Shown here one piece after another: positions 17,693 to 24,617 of a stretch of DNA of 40,194 nucleotides (positions are counted from its first letter, which is position 1; every line of letters begins with the position of its first letter). Below the pieces are notes generated by a model. The model made no database searches. It saw nothing but the letters and a program-made list of their open reading frames with translations, and had not been told where the DNA came from. The translations under genes and the position numbers were made by a program. The DNA comes from a virus, in the IMG/VR virus record IMGVR_UViG_3300027659_000077, positions 1-40,194 of that record. One strand, written 5' to 3'.

Positions 17693-18349
17693 TTAAATAT
17701 ACTGCAATGTGATCATGTGACCGGATTGAGCAACAGCAGTGCTTGTGTCTGATGGGTCTGCAACAATTGCGCAAGTTATAGCCGTGCTAAATAAAATTCC
17801 GTTTATTGGTATTGCGTTTTGAAATGGCGTATTTCCACTTGTGTCAACAATACAAATTGTAAGGAAAGATGGCGTTGTTCCAACAGTAACTGATGCGCTG
17901 TTGTAAAATTTTAAATATGCTGGATAACATCCAATTCCAGAATCAACTCTGTTAGGAGAAATTTGCACTCCAAAAAGAGTTGAAATGCCGGACTTAACGG
18001 CTGTTGTCGTTAATGCGCCGTCAGAAACAATATCTATAGTGTTTGGAATCCCTGTAGATGTTGATGTAGAAATAGAAACTTTTGGCGCTGGATCATCGTA
18101 GATACAAATCAACGAATCGGCTGCATTGTAGCCGCCTGTTGTTGTATCTTTTTGAAGAACAAGAATGCCAGTTCCAGAAGTCCATGACGTGTATCCAAGA
18201 CCGGATGCTGAAACGGCATAAATCAACGTGTTTGTCGTTTGATCAATAACCGCCATCAGCCTGTTTATTAAAAACGGGGAAACACCAGAAAAATCTAATG
18301 TTTTTGAGGCTGGAGTGAATACAGGGTTTGTGGTAAGTACAGTTTTCAT
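17693..18349 (-). CDS. Beta-rich virion protein, 218 aa
   Basis: A Ser/Thr-rich, beta-type sequence starting MKTVLTTNPVFTPASKTLDFSG and ending HMITLQYI. The segment SASGLGYTS resembles the GxGYTS motif repeated in the 1346-aa tail protein. The start overlaps the stop of the 285-aa gene by four bases (ATGA). A minor virion or fibre-associated protein is inferred from composition and location. Confidence 0.65.
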   Translation of the reverse strand: MKTVLTTNPVFTPASKTLDFSGVSPFLINRLMAVIDQTTNTLIYAVSASGLGYTSWTSGTGILVLQKDTTTGGYNAADSLICIYDDPAPKVSISTSTSTGIPNTIDIVSDGALTTTAVKSGISTLFGVQISPNRVDSGIGCYPAYLKFYNSASVTVGTTPSFLTICIVDTSGNTPFQNAIPINGILFSTAITCAIVADPSDTSTAVAQSGHMITLQYI

Positions 18350-19203
18350 CCGAAAATAAGAGCGTTTACAATGGAGTTAGTGTTTATTGTTATACCAGCA
18401 TTACCAATAACATTTCCAGAAATATTTGCATCTCCAGATAGCGTAGCATCAACAATATTGATTGAGCTTACAAATGTTGGGGCCAAAGCTCCGTTGCTTT
18501 GCAAAAGTTGATTTGCTGTTCCTGATGCAAAAGCGGTTGTTGCAACATTAGATTGGTATGGAACAGATCCAGCCGTTCCGGCGTTAAGAGACGTTGCTTT
18601 TCCCGCCAAAAGACTTGCTTGAGTCAACCAAGTTGGAGATGCAGTTCCATTGCTTGACAAAATTTCACCAACATTTCCTGTTGCAGTAAAATCTGTGAGG
18701 TTAATCGAACTTTGCCACAAAACTTGACCAGCAGATCCTCCACTAATGGCATTGGCAATTAAAGTGGCGGATGGATTTTCCCAAGCAAGCGTTCCTCCAT
18801 GAGAAACAAGAACCTGATTATTTAATCCGGCTGGCAAAAATGCCGTTGTATCAACAGCCGATTGGTAAATTATTGATCCGGCAACTCCGCCAATCAAATT
18901 GCCTTGAAATGTTCCGCTAAAAGCGCCATTAAAAACAAGATTAGCAGGGTCAAATACTCTAATTATGTAGCAAAGCAATCCTTCTCCTGCATCTCTTGGA
19001 ACTCCAAGAATTGTGGCAGTATTGTTAGGGTCGCAAGGAATATTCCACTGCACTCTCCTATTTACTACAGTTTTTGTAATTGTTCCGTATAAAGCCTCAA
19101 CAAGATTATCAATCAAGCTTGGCACAGACTCGCTAGAAACACTTGGATACGGAATATCTTTCCGGCACGCTCCGCTATAAGCTGAATTATCGTGATTAGA
19201 CAT
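18346..19203 (-). CDS. Fibre-like virion protein, paralogue of the 486-aa protein, 285 aa
   Basis: Residues about 1-95 (YPSVSSESVPSLIDNLVEAL, then QWNIPCDPNNTATILGVPRDAGEGLLCY) align closely with the N-terminus of the 486-aa protein, so the two genes share a duplicated domain. The C-terminal part has three or more copies of a fibre-type repeat (GxAGSxxYQS...TAF...N..L.S.G..AxT). This fits a trimeric fibre shaft or a short tail appendage. The common N-terminal domain is probably the docking part and the different C-termini the exposed parts; this is an inference. The start ACTATGTC lacks a Shine-Dalgarno. Confidence 0.75.
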   Translation of the reverse strand: MSNHDNSAYSGACRKDIPYPSVSSESVPSLIDNLVEALYGTITKTVVNRRVQWNIPCDPNNTATILGVPRDAGEGLLCYIIRVFDPANLVFNGAFSGTFQGNLIGGVAGSIIYQSAVDTTAFLPAGLNNQVLVSHGGTLAWENPSATLIANAISGGSAGQVLWQSSINLTDFTATGNVGEILSSNGTASPTWLTQASLLAGKATSLNAGTAGSVPYQSNVATTAFASGTANQLLQSNGALAPTFVSSINIVDATLSGDANISGNVIGNAGITINTNSIVNALIFG

Positions 19204-19206
19204 AGT

Positions 19207-20667
19207 TTAGCGTATTCTTAAAGCTGTTATTGTTCCTTTTGCAGAAGGATTGTTTGCGCCATATACACAAAAAGCATTCAAATAATATGTTGCTCCAACA
19301 GATATATTAACTCGGCTTTGTGCTATCGGTAAATGAACAACGCCAATGGTGGTTGACATTGTCATCGATGGAACCCAAATTTGCACGTTTCTATCTGGAA
19401 GCGTTGCGTCCCAATTTGAAGCGGCAGTATGAACTGCCCCCCTTGCAGTTGTAAAAAGGGTTGTTGCAGTTGTTGTATTGCCAATAATAATAATAGAACC
19501 CCAGATCAACCAATCTCCAGCCGTTAATGCTATAGATGTTGGATTGATCCACGCCCCAGCAGGAGTTGCAAACGTAGCCGTTCCAGTTGCTGTAATTATT
19601 TGACCAACTTCACCAGATGCGGCGTTGCTTGCGTTTGTGATGCCAATCAAAGGAGCATTCAACGATGTAGCTTTTATTTGACCATTAACTTCCAACTTTG
19701 TTGTAAGCGCAGTTGTCGTTCCGATACCTACATTTTGAGCGGAATCTATAGTTACAGCAGATGTAGCGGCTCCTGTTTTGAAAATTAATGTTCCACCAGC
19801 GGTTGAAGTCCCAATGCTGTTTGCTCCCGCTTTAGTAAACGACACGTCATCACCTGTTGTCGCAACTCGGAATGTTCCGGCGGATCCTACAACATCCATT
19901 CTTCCGGTAGGAACTGACGCAGTCCCTATGCCAATGCTTGCGATTGTGTTTATGTTTCCAGTAACAGATGAATTTCCAGTAACAGATGAATTTCCAGTAA
20001 CAGATGAATTTCCAGTAACAGATGAATTTCCAGTAACGCCAATGTTTCCAACGACATTTAATTTATCAGTTGGAGAAGCTGTCCCGATTCCAACATTCCC
20101 TGCGTTTGTAATTACAAATGGCGTTGTTTCTGATGGCTCATCCTCGATTAAAAGACAATTGCCAGTTCCAGTTTGCGTTATTTTTAACGCAGGAAAATTG
20201 CTTGACGTTGTTATGACGGCATTGCCAGTTATTGATGGATTTGCAAATGTAGTGGAAGAAAACGATCCTCCTGTAAATGCGCCAGTTAAAGTTCCAGAGT
20301 TTATTGTTGGGGCATTTATTACTGGAGACGTTAGCGTTTTATTCGTTAAAGTTTGAACATCTGTTGTTGTAACAACCCCTGATGGGCCAGCCGTGTCCCA
20401 TACGCGCAGAAAATAACACAACAACCCCTCTCCAGCGTCTCTAGGTATATTGAAGATAGTTGCGCTCTTGTTTGGGTCGCATGGAATGTTCCAAACCACT
20501 TGACCGCTTGTGACGTCTTTTGTTATTTGCCCGTATAAAGCGTCTATAAGGTTGCTAATAAGGCTCGGAACAGATTCCGCTGAAGCGCTGGGGTATGGAG
20601 TGTCTGTGTCGCACACGCCGCTATAAACGCCATTATCGCCCCATCCGCTATTGCATCCACAAGACAT
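19207..20667 (-). CDS. Fibre-like virion protein with GIGT and NSSVTG repeats, 486 aa
   Basis: The N-terminus (about 1-95) matches the 285-aa protein. NVGIGTASPTDKLNVVGN, SIGIGTASVPTGRMDVVGS and NVGIGTTTALTTKLEVNG are three copies of the beta-prism repeat common in phage tail fibres and tailspikes. Between the first two lies an exact 18-bp tandem repeat encoding NSSVTG. The C-terminal 150 residues form a beta-rich globular tip ending GTITALRIR. I see no S74 chaperone-type C-terminus, which many GIGT fibres carry. A minor tail fibre or spike is the best reading. Confidence 0.78.
   Translation of the reverse strand: MSCGCNSGWGDNGVYSGVCDTDTPYPSASAESVPSLISNLIDALYGQITKDVTSGQVVWNIPCDPNKSATIFNIPRDAGEGLLCYFLRVWDTAGPSGVVTTTDVQTLTNKTLTSPVINAPTINSGTLTGAFTGGSFSSTTFANPSITGNAVITTSSNFPALKITQTGTGNCLLIEDEPSETTPFVITNAGNVGIGTASPTDKLNVVGNIGVTGNSSVTGNSSVTGNSSVTGNSSVTGNINTIASIGIGTASVPTGRMDVVGSAGTFRVATTGDDVSFTKAGANSIGTSTAGGTLIFKTGAATSAVTIDSAQNVGIGTTTALTTKLEVNGQIKATSLNAPLIGITNASNAASGEVGQIITATGTATFATPAGAWINPTSIALTAGDWLIWGSIIIIGNTTTATTLFTTARGAVHTAASNWDATLPDRNVQIWVPSMTMSTTIGVVHLPIAQSRVNISVGATYYLNAFCVYGANNPSAKGTITALRIR
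19955..20037 (-). repeat. 18-bp tandem repeat, four exact copies plus an 11-bp partial
   Basis: On the plus strand the unit tttccagtaacagatgaa starts at 19955, 19973, 19991 and 20009, identical each time, with an 11-base partial copy from 20027. It lies inside the 486-aa fibre gene and preserves the reading frame, encoding repeated NSSVTG. Perfect identity implies recent expansion or active slippage. Confidence 0.95.
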
Positions 20668-20669
20668 AA

Positions 20670-21224
20670 TTAAGAATTTCTATTTTCAGTTAAAAGATAC
20701 GGAATCGTTTTTTGATTGTATCTGCTCATTTCAGAATAAACAAGGTTTATAAAAGCATCCCATTGCGTTGGGTAAATTGTCTGGCAACCAAGCGATGACG
20801 TTGTATTGTAGCCGCCTTTATGGATATTTATTGCAACTCCCATAGAATCGCCTTCGCCGTCTCTCGTTACCGGAACAGATTCTTGAGGGTTTGCAGGTCG
20901 CAACGCAGGGTAACCGCCATCCGGCTTAGAAATGCCGTGATTCCCTTTTTTGTATCGATGCACGCCAGTTTTAAGTGAAGCGATGCCTTTTCTAAAAACG
21001 CTTGGATCTGTATTGGCATTGAAGGTCGCGTGAACGCTTGGCGAAAGTAAAATAATCGCATCGTCGTAAATTCCTCTATCGTTTTTCCCCTTCTCGCCCA
21101 TCGTGTCAAGATAGTATCCACGGCTTCCGATTAAACAGACCTGATCTGTAACGCCAGCAGAACGCAGCATCTTTTGAGACGCTTCGCGTTTTTGCTGTGG
21201 GCGAGAAGGTGGGGCAATTGGCAT
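20670..21224 (-). CDS. Putative endolysin with LD-transpeptidase-like H...SxGC motif, 184 aa
   Basis: The C-terminal half contains INIHKGGYNTTSSLGCQTI, with H135, S144 and C147, resembling the His...SxGC catalytic core of YkuD-type enzymes that act on peptidoglycan stem peptides. Upstream are DDAIILLSP and TGVHRYKKGNHG. No muramidase EDT or amidase zinc triad is visible. It follows the small holin-like gene by three bases (TAATAATG), in a row of membrane-protein genes, which supports an endolysin role. Whether it cleaves or transfers cannot be judged from sequence. A non-lytic cell-wall enzyme in the virion is the alternative. Confidence 0.65.
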   Translation of the reverse strand: MPIAPPSRPQQKREASQKMLRSAGVTDQVCLIGSRGYYLDTMGEKGKNDRGIYDDAIILLSPSVHATFNANTDPSVFRKGIASLKTGVHRYKKGNHGISKPDGGYPALRPANPQESVPVTRDGEGDSMGVAINIHKGGYNTTSSLGCQTIYPTQWDAFINLVYSEMSRYNQKTIPYLLTENRNS

Positions 21225-21226
21225 TA

Positions 21227-21403
21227 TTATTTGCCTTTACGAATCACGTTTATCAGCCCTACCGCACCAAGCCCCGCCGCAAGAATTGCTTCCTGCAAAG
21301 ATGGATCGAGCTTAATGCCTACCGCTGTTGCAATTAGCAAAATTCCGCGCCATGTGCTATTGTCGCTCATTTTTTCGAGCAAAATATCGATTACTTTTTT
21401 CAT
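21227..21403 (-). CDS. Small holin-like membrane protein, 58 aa
   Basis: I translated this short frame directly from ATG 21403. It starts MKKVIDILLEKMSD, continues WRGILLIATAVGIKL, then AILAAGLGAVGLINVI, and ends RKGK. The two hydrophobic stretches around a short hydrophilic turn (DPSLQE) and the basic end are characteristic of small phage holins of this kind. AGGAACAAAA precedes the ATG, and the start overlaps the lipoprotein stop as ATGA. It lies immediately before the putative endolysin. Confidence 0.75.
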   Translation of the reverse strand: MKKVIDILLEKMSDNSTWRGILLIATAVGIKLDPSLQEAILAAGLGAVGLINVIRKGK

Positions 21404-21582
21404 TTTTTTGTTCCTATTGGTTCTGGTAGTTCTTGGGGAAGTGTGTATGTGAATCGTCCGTATTGAGTCTCTATGCTAAATCCTAATGATTGCGCTGCAT
21501 TTTGGCATGACGTTAAAAATGCCATAGCCAAAAACGAAATAGCGCAAATCCCAAAAACAATCATTAAATTTTTAAATTTCAT
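21400..21582 (-). CDS. Small lipoprotein, Rz1-like spanin candidate, 60 aa
   Basis: It has a charged N-terminus and a hydrophobic core ending in the lipobox LTSC (Cys26), so it should be a signal peptidase II-processed lipoprotein with a mature part of about 35 residues (CQNAAQSLGFSIE... PQELPEPIGTKK) ending in prolines and lysines. Tiny proline-containing lipoproteins beside holin and endolysin genes are typical outer-membrane spanin subunits. That supports a Gram-negative host. It overlaps its neighbours on both sides by four bases. A dedicated inner-membrane i-spanin is not obvious here. Confidence 0.7.
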   Translation of the reverse strand: MKFKNLMIVFGICAISFLAMAFLTSCQNAAQSLGFSIETQYGRFTYTLPQELPEPIGTKK

Positions 21583-21755
21583 TTTTTCGATTTTACAAGT
21601 TTAATTATAGAAAGGATTGAAGCCGTTGCTGACAACAAACAACAAACCCACGCTGCTATATGCGGCACTTCTGGAATCGCGCTGAAAAATAAAAACACAA
21701 TACTTGCTGCTGATCCAATTAATGCCCCGCTTCCGTTTGTTGGTGGGTTTTGCAT
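21579..21755 (-). CDS. Two-TM small membrane protein (second holin or antiholin candidate), 58 aa
   Basis: The start at ATG 21755 (MQNPPTNGSGALIG) is chosen over an ATG five codons upstream because it follows the previous stop as TAAAATG. Two hydrophobic segments (about 9-28 and 33-54) are joined by AIPEVPH, and the end is basic (KLVKSKK). Its size and topology fit a holin-type or pinholin-type protein. Its position at the head of the lysis row supports this, but the assignment rests on topology only. Confidence 0.65.
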   Translation of the reverse strand: MQNPPTNGSGALIGSAASIVFLFFSAIPEVPHIAAWVCCLLSATASILSIIKLVKSKK

Positions 21756-21756
21756 T

Positions 21757-22071
21757 TTAATTAAAAGCAAAAATGTAATTTTTCGCTGCTGCCGGAGCGG
21801 CTCCTGCTGTGATTAGCTTGTACTCTCCGGTTGGCAAAAAATTTGCATCAAAGCGAATAAGACCACCATTTTTTAAGATAAAAATTCCTGATGTTCCGGT
21901 TGGCGTAAATCCGCTAATTCCTAAATACATGTCAGTATCCGATAAATTTTGAATCAAAATAAACGAATTTGCTGATGTTATTGTTGTTAGTGTTGTTGGA
22001 ACTGTTTGCGAAATAGCAATTGTTCCAGCAGTTGTTGTCAACTGCCCAAGGTTGATTGGTAATAGTGCCAT
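21757..22071 (-). CDS. Small beta-rich virion protein, 104 aa
   Basis: The N-terminus is Thr/Ile-rich, and the core (SFILIQNLSDTDMYLGI... KNGGLIRFDANFLPTGEYKL) resembles the small beta-sandwich proteins found beside phage fibre genes, possibly a decoration or fibre-attachment protein. The start TTAATTTATGGC lacks a Shine-Dalgarno. It sits between the 832-aa virion protein and the lysis genes. The function is unknown. Confidence 0.65.
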   Translation of the reverse strand: MALLPINLGQLTTTAGTIAISQTVPTTLTTITSANSFILIQNLSDTDMYLGISGFTPTGTSGIFILKNGGLIRFDANFLPTGEYKLITAGAAPAAAKNYIFAFN

Positions 22072-22074
22072 AAA

Positions 22075-24573
22075 TTAAGACATTGCCTCCTGACAAATTA
22101 AATGTGCGCCCACGTTAGCTCCGACTGCAAAAGAACTGTCTCCTAAAATTGTTGGACTTGTTACTCCTAAAGGATGACTTACAACAACATCAAGAGAATC
22201 GTTTACTTGCAATACAGGATATGTTCCATTTAATGATGTTGGAGTAAATGAAGAAAAAGTAATTTGATCTCCTACACTTAACCCATGCGCTTCGCGGTAA
22301 CTTACAATAGAAAAAGTAGCAAAAACATTTATAAGTCCGGTAGTTGATGCTGCGTTACTCGTTGTAACATAAACAAGATTTGGAGACGCAACAGTATCCG
22401 TAAATATTTTTGTTATTTTTGTTCCAGAAACCCAAGTGGTTCCTGACGAAATGTTCATTCCAACGATCAGTCCTGCTGCCGCTGCTGGAGTTAATGTAAA
22501 AACAAATAAACCAGTAGTTGTCGTTGCTGCAAAAATTAATGATTTGCAATTTATTGAGCTTGTTTGACCTCCGGCAACATTTGTTGCTCTTGTTGATACT
22601 GCAAGAGTCAGAATATCAGGGGATGATCCTGATATTGAGTTAAAAAGTGGGAAGAAATCTGTTAAATCAATGTTTTGTAGTCCAACTCCTCCGTTTGGAG
22701 TTGTTTGAGCATACACAACTTCTCCTGAAGTGCTAATTAATGCCGTAGAATCAACGTCTCTTGTTGCAAACGAATTTGCAGAACCAAGTTGCGCCAACGG
22801 CTGAAAATCCGATCCTGTAAGAACCGGAGGATTGTCTGGCGCTGTTGCGATCAACTCAACAATGCAAAGCGCATCAGAACTAACTACAAGTGATTTTGGA
22901 AGAAGTTGACCCCTGTTTACTTGCCCAATAACAAAATATTGATTTGTGTATGCAGTGGACGAAGTCAGCACTGTTGTATTTGCTGGATTATTTAAAAGGA
23001 CTGTAGTCGCATTTATAATTTCAACTATTTTTGTCGATTGTGGCAAATATATTGATGAAATTAATGCTCCGACAGTAAATGTTCCTGCGCCAACTTTAAT
23101 AATTGGAGATCCGGCAGTAAATGTAGTAACAGTAACGGCGCTTCCAAGATTGGGAGCAATAGTCAATGCTTTCGTTGATTCAATATATTGACCATCACAA
23201 AAATTTATTGTTGTTGATCCGCTGGACGTTATTTTACCAACATAATATTTCAAATCTGTTCCTAAATAGTAAACTGATCGCCCGACCCATTGATTTGTGT
23301 CCCAAACAACACCAGTTGAACTAATTTTCCCGTAAGGGAAGCTTGGTATTGTTGAATTTGTAATTGTAATTGAAGATGGAGAAACGTATGTGTAGGCATA
23401 TGTTGCGTTTGAAACCCCAGTCCACCCTGTCAAGACAACGCTATTTCCTGAAGCAACAGGCAACCCATGCTGCTTTTTAAAAGTAATTGTAGAAGTTGAT
23501 CCCACAACTGTAAAAGTTTGCACCGGAGGCAAAAAGTAAGCTGTGTTTGCTACTTGAAGTTGTGTTGTTGTAGCCGCTTGAATCGTCGCTTGAGCAACTG
23601 CTGGCCCACCGATATTAGAAAACTCTTGCGTTCCCATTGTTCTCGCTTGGATCGAAAGAACTGGAAACCGAGTTGCATTTGGAGTAATATATCTCCGAGG
23701 AACCGCCGAGTTCATTCCATAAGAATATGTGAATCCCCGCTGTTCGTCGTATTCGCCCTCTACAATGACTGAAACTCCATAATGATACATTGTAGCCGCT
23801 GCCGCACTAGTGCTTGTATTTCTTTGCTCGTAGCGCACAGGAAGGTTGCCTGTGCGAGACCAAGGAGAAACGCCTGCTGCGGTTCCAATAACGCCTCCGC
23901 CATAAACTGAATTATTTCCTGCGCCAATTTCATGCAGAATAAATGGCTCGCCATTGATTAAAAGACCCCACCTCAAGCATCCAGCGCCATACCAAGCGTA
24001 TTCAAGCCAAAGCATCTGAATTAAATTCCAATCGATTTGATTTTTTATACCATGAGGGTCAGACCAGTTTGTAAAATCAACTTTAACATCTCTAATAGCA
24101 GTTGAGCTTGCGGTTCCGTTTGGATAAAAATTTGAATCACTTCTAATGACACATTTTATTCCAGCCGGATTGCCTGTTGAAGCTGGCCCCTGCTCAAAGA
24201 AAATTCCATTGCTGTCATCAAAGAATCCAACTCGCTGATATTGATCAGATGAAGGCGCTCCAAAATTTACAGCAGTAGCCATAAACATCCCTTTTCCTGG
24301 CTGATAACGATGATAAGGTCTTGATTGTCTTATTGTTAGCGCACTCGGATTGCTTGCTCCAGATGGGATAAACATTGCGCATCCTCCGGCCCCTGCTAGG
24401 TGAGTGATTGCGCCTCCATTTGCAGTGAATTCTTCCCACCGCATTGGCTGTTTTCCATATTCAAAATCAGCGTCATAAATATTTTGATGTTTGCTGATTT
24501 TAAGACGCCCCATCACGTCTTTGAGTCGTTTCGAGTAGTCCTGACGAGATGCGTTAATGGTAGAAAGGCTCAT
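22075..24573 (-). CDS. Large virion structural protein with tail-type beta modules, 832 aa
   Basis: The first 320 residues (KISKHQNIYDADFEYGKQPMR, later YQRVGFFDDSNGIFFEQGP and a WLEYAWYGAGCLRWG block) match a virion protein type I know from marine and freshwater podoviruses and myoviruses, probably located at the tail or particle surface. The rest is Ser/Thr-rich with two copies of a small module: KQHGLPVASGNSVVLTG... and REAHGLSVGDQITFSSF.... This module type also occurs in the 1346-aa tail protein and the SUMF1-like protein. A minor structural or fibre-base protein is inferred. Confidence 0.7.
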   Translation of the reverse strand: MSLSTINASRQDYSKRLKDVMGRLKISKHQNIYDADFEYGKQPMRWEEFTANGGAITHLAGAGGCAMFIPSGASNPSALTIRQSRPYHRYQPGKGMFMATAVNFGAPSSDQYQRVGFFDDSNGIFFEQGPASTGNPAGIKCVIRSDSNFYPNGTASSTAIRDVKVDFTNWSDPHGIKNQIDWNLIQMLWLEYAWYGAGCLRWGLLINGEPFILHEIGAGNNSVYGGGVIGTAAGVSPWSRTGNLPVRYEQRNTSTSAAAATMYHYGVSVIVEGEYDEQRGFTYSYGMNSAVPRRYITPNATRFPVLSIQARTMGTQEFSNIGGPAVAQATIQAATTTQLQVANTAYFLPPVQTFTVVGSTSTITFKKQHGLPVASGNSVVLTGWTGVSNATYAYTYVSPSSITITNSTIPSFPYGKISSTGVVWDTNQWVGRSVYYLGTDLKYYVGKITSSGSTTINFCDGQYIESTKALTIAPNLGSAVTVTTFTAGSPIIKVGAGTFTVGALISSIYLPQSTKIVEIINATTVLLNNPANTTVLTSSTAYTNQYFVIGQVNRGQLLPKSLVVSSDALCIVELIATAPDNPPVLTGSDFQPLAQLGSANSFATRDVDSTALISTSGEVVYAQTTPNGGVGLQNIDLTDFFPLFNSISGSSPDILTLAVSTRATNVAGGQTSSINCKSLIFAATTTTGLFVFTLTPAAAAGLIVGMNISSGTTWVSGTKITKIFTDTVASPNLVYVTTSNAASTTGLINVFATFSIVSYREAHGLSVGDQITFSSFTPTSLNGTYPVLQVNDSLDVVVSHPLGVTSPTILGDSSFAVGANVGAHLICQEAMS

Positions 24574-24578
24574 TGCAA

Positions 24579-24610
24579 TTTATAGGTAAATGTTTTTATT
24601 TGATTGTCAA
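24579..24610 (-). promoter_or_regulatory. Weak promoter candidate before the 832-aa gene
   Basis: The gap between the esterase fibre and the 832-aa gene contains TTGACA (minus strand 24610-24605) and TATAAA (24584-24579). The 20-base spacer is longer than the usual 16-18, so the match to a sigma70-type promoter is imperfect. The region is simply A/T-rich, and chance is a real alternative. Confidence 0.2.
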
Positions 24611-24617
24611 AAGTTTT

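Noticed and set aside
19955-20037. CRISPR-like array.
   Set aside because: The 18-bp units are directly contiguous with no spacers and lie in frame in a coding gene.
19778-20356. Plus-strand open frame with repeated PVTDEF.
   Set aside because: It is the antisense reading of the 18-bp repeat in the fibre gene; no other support.
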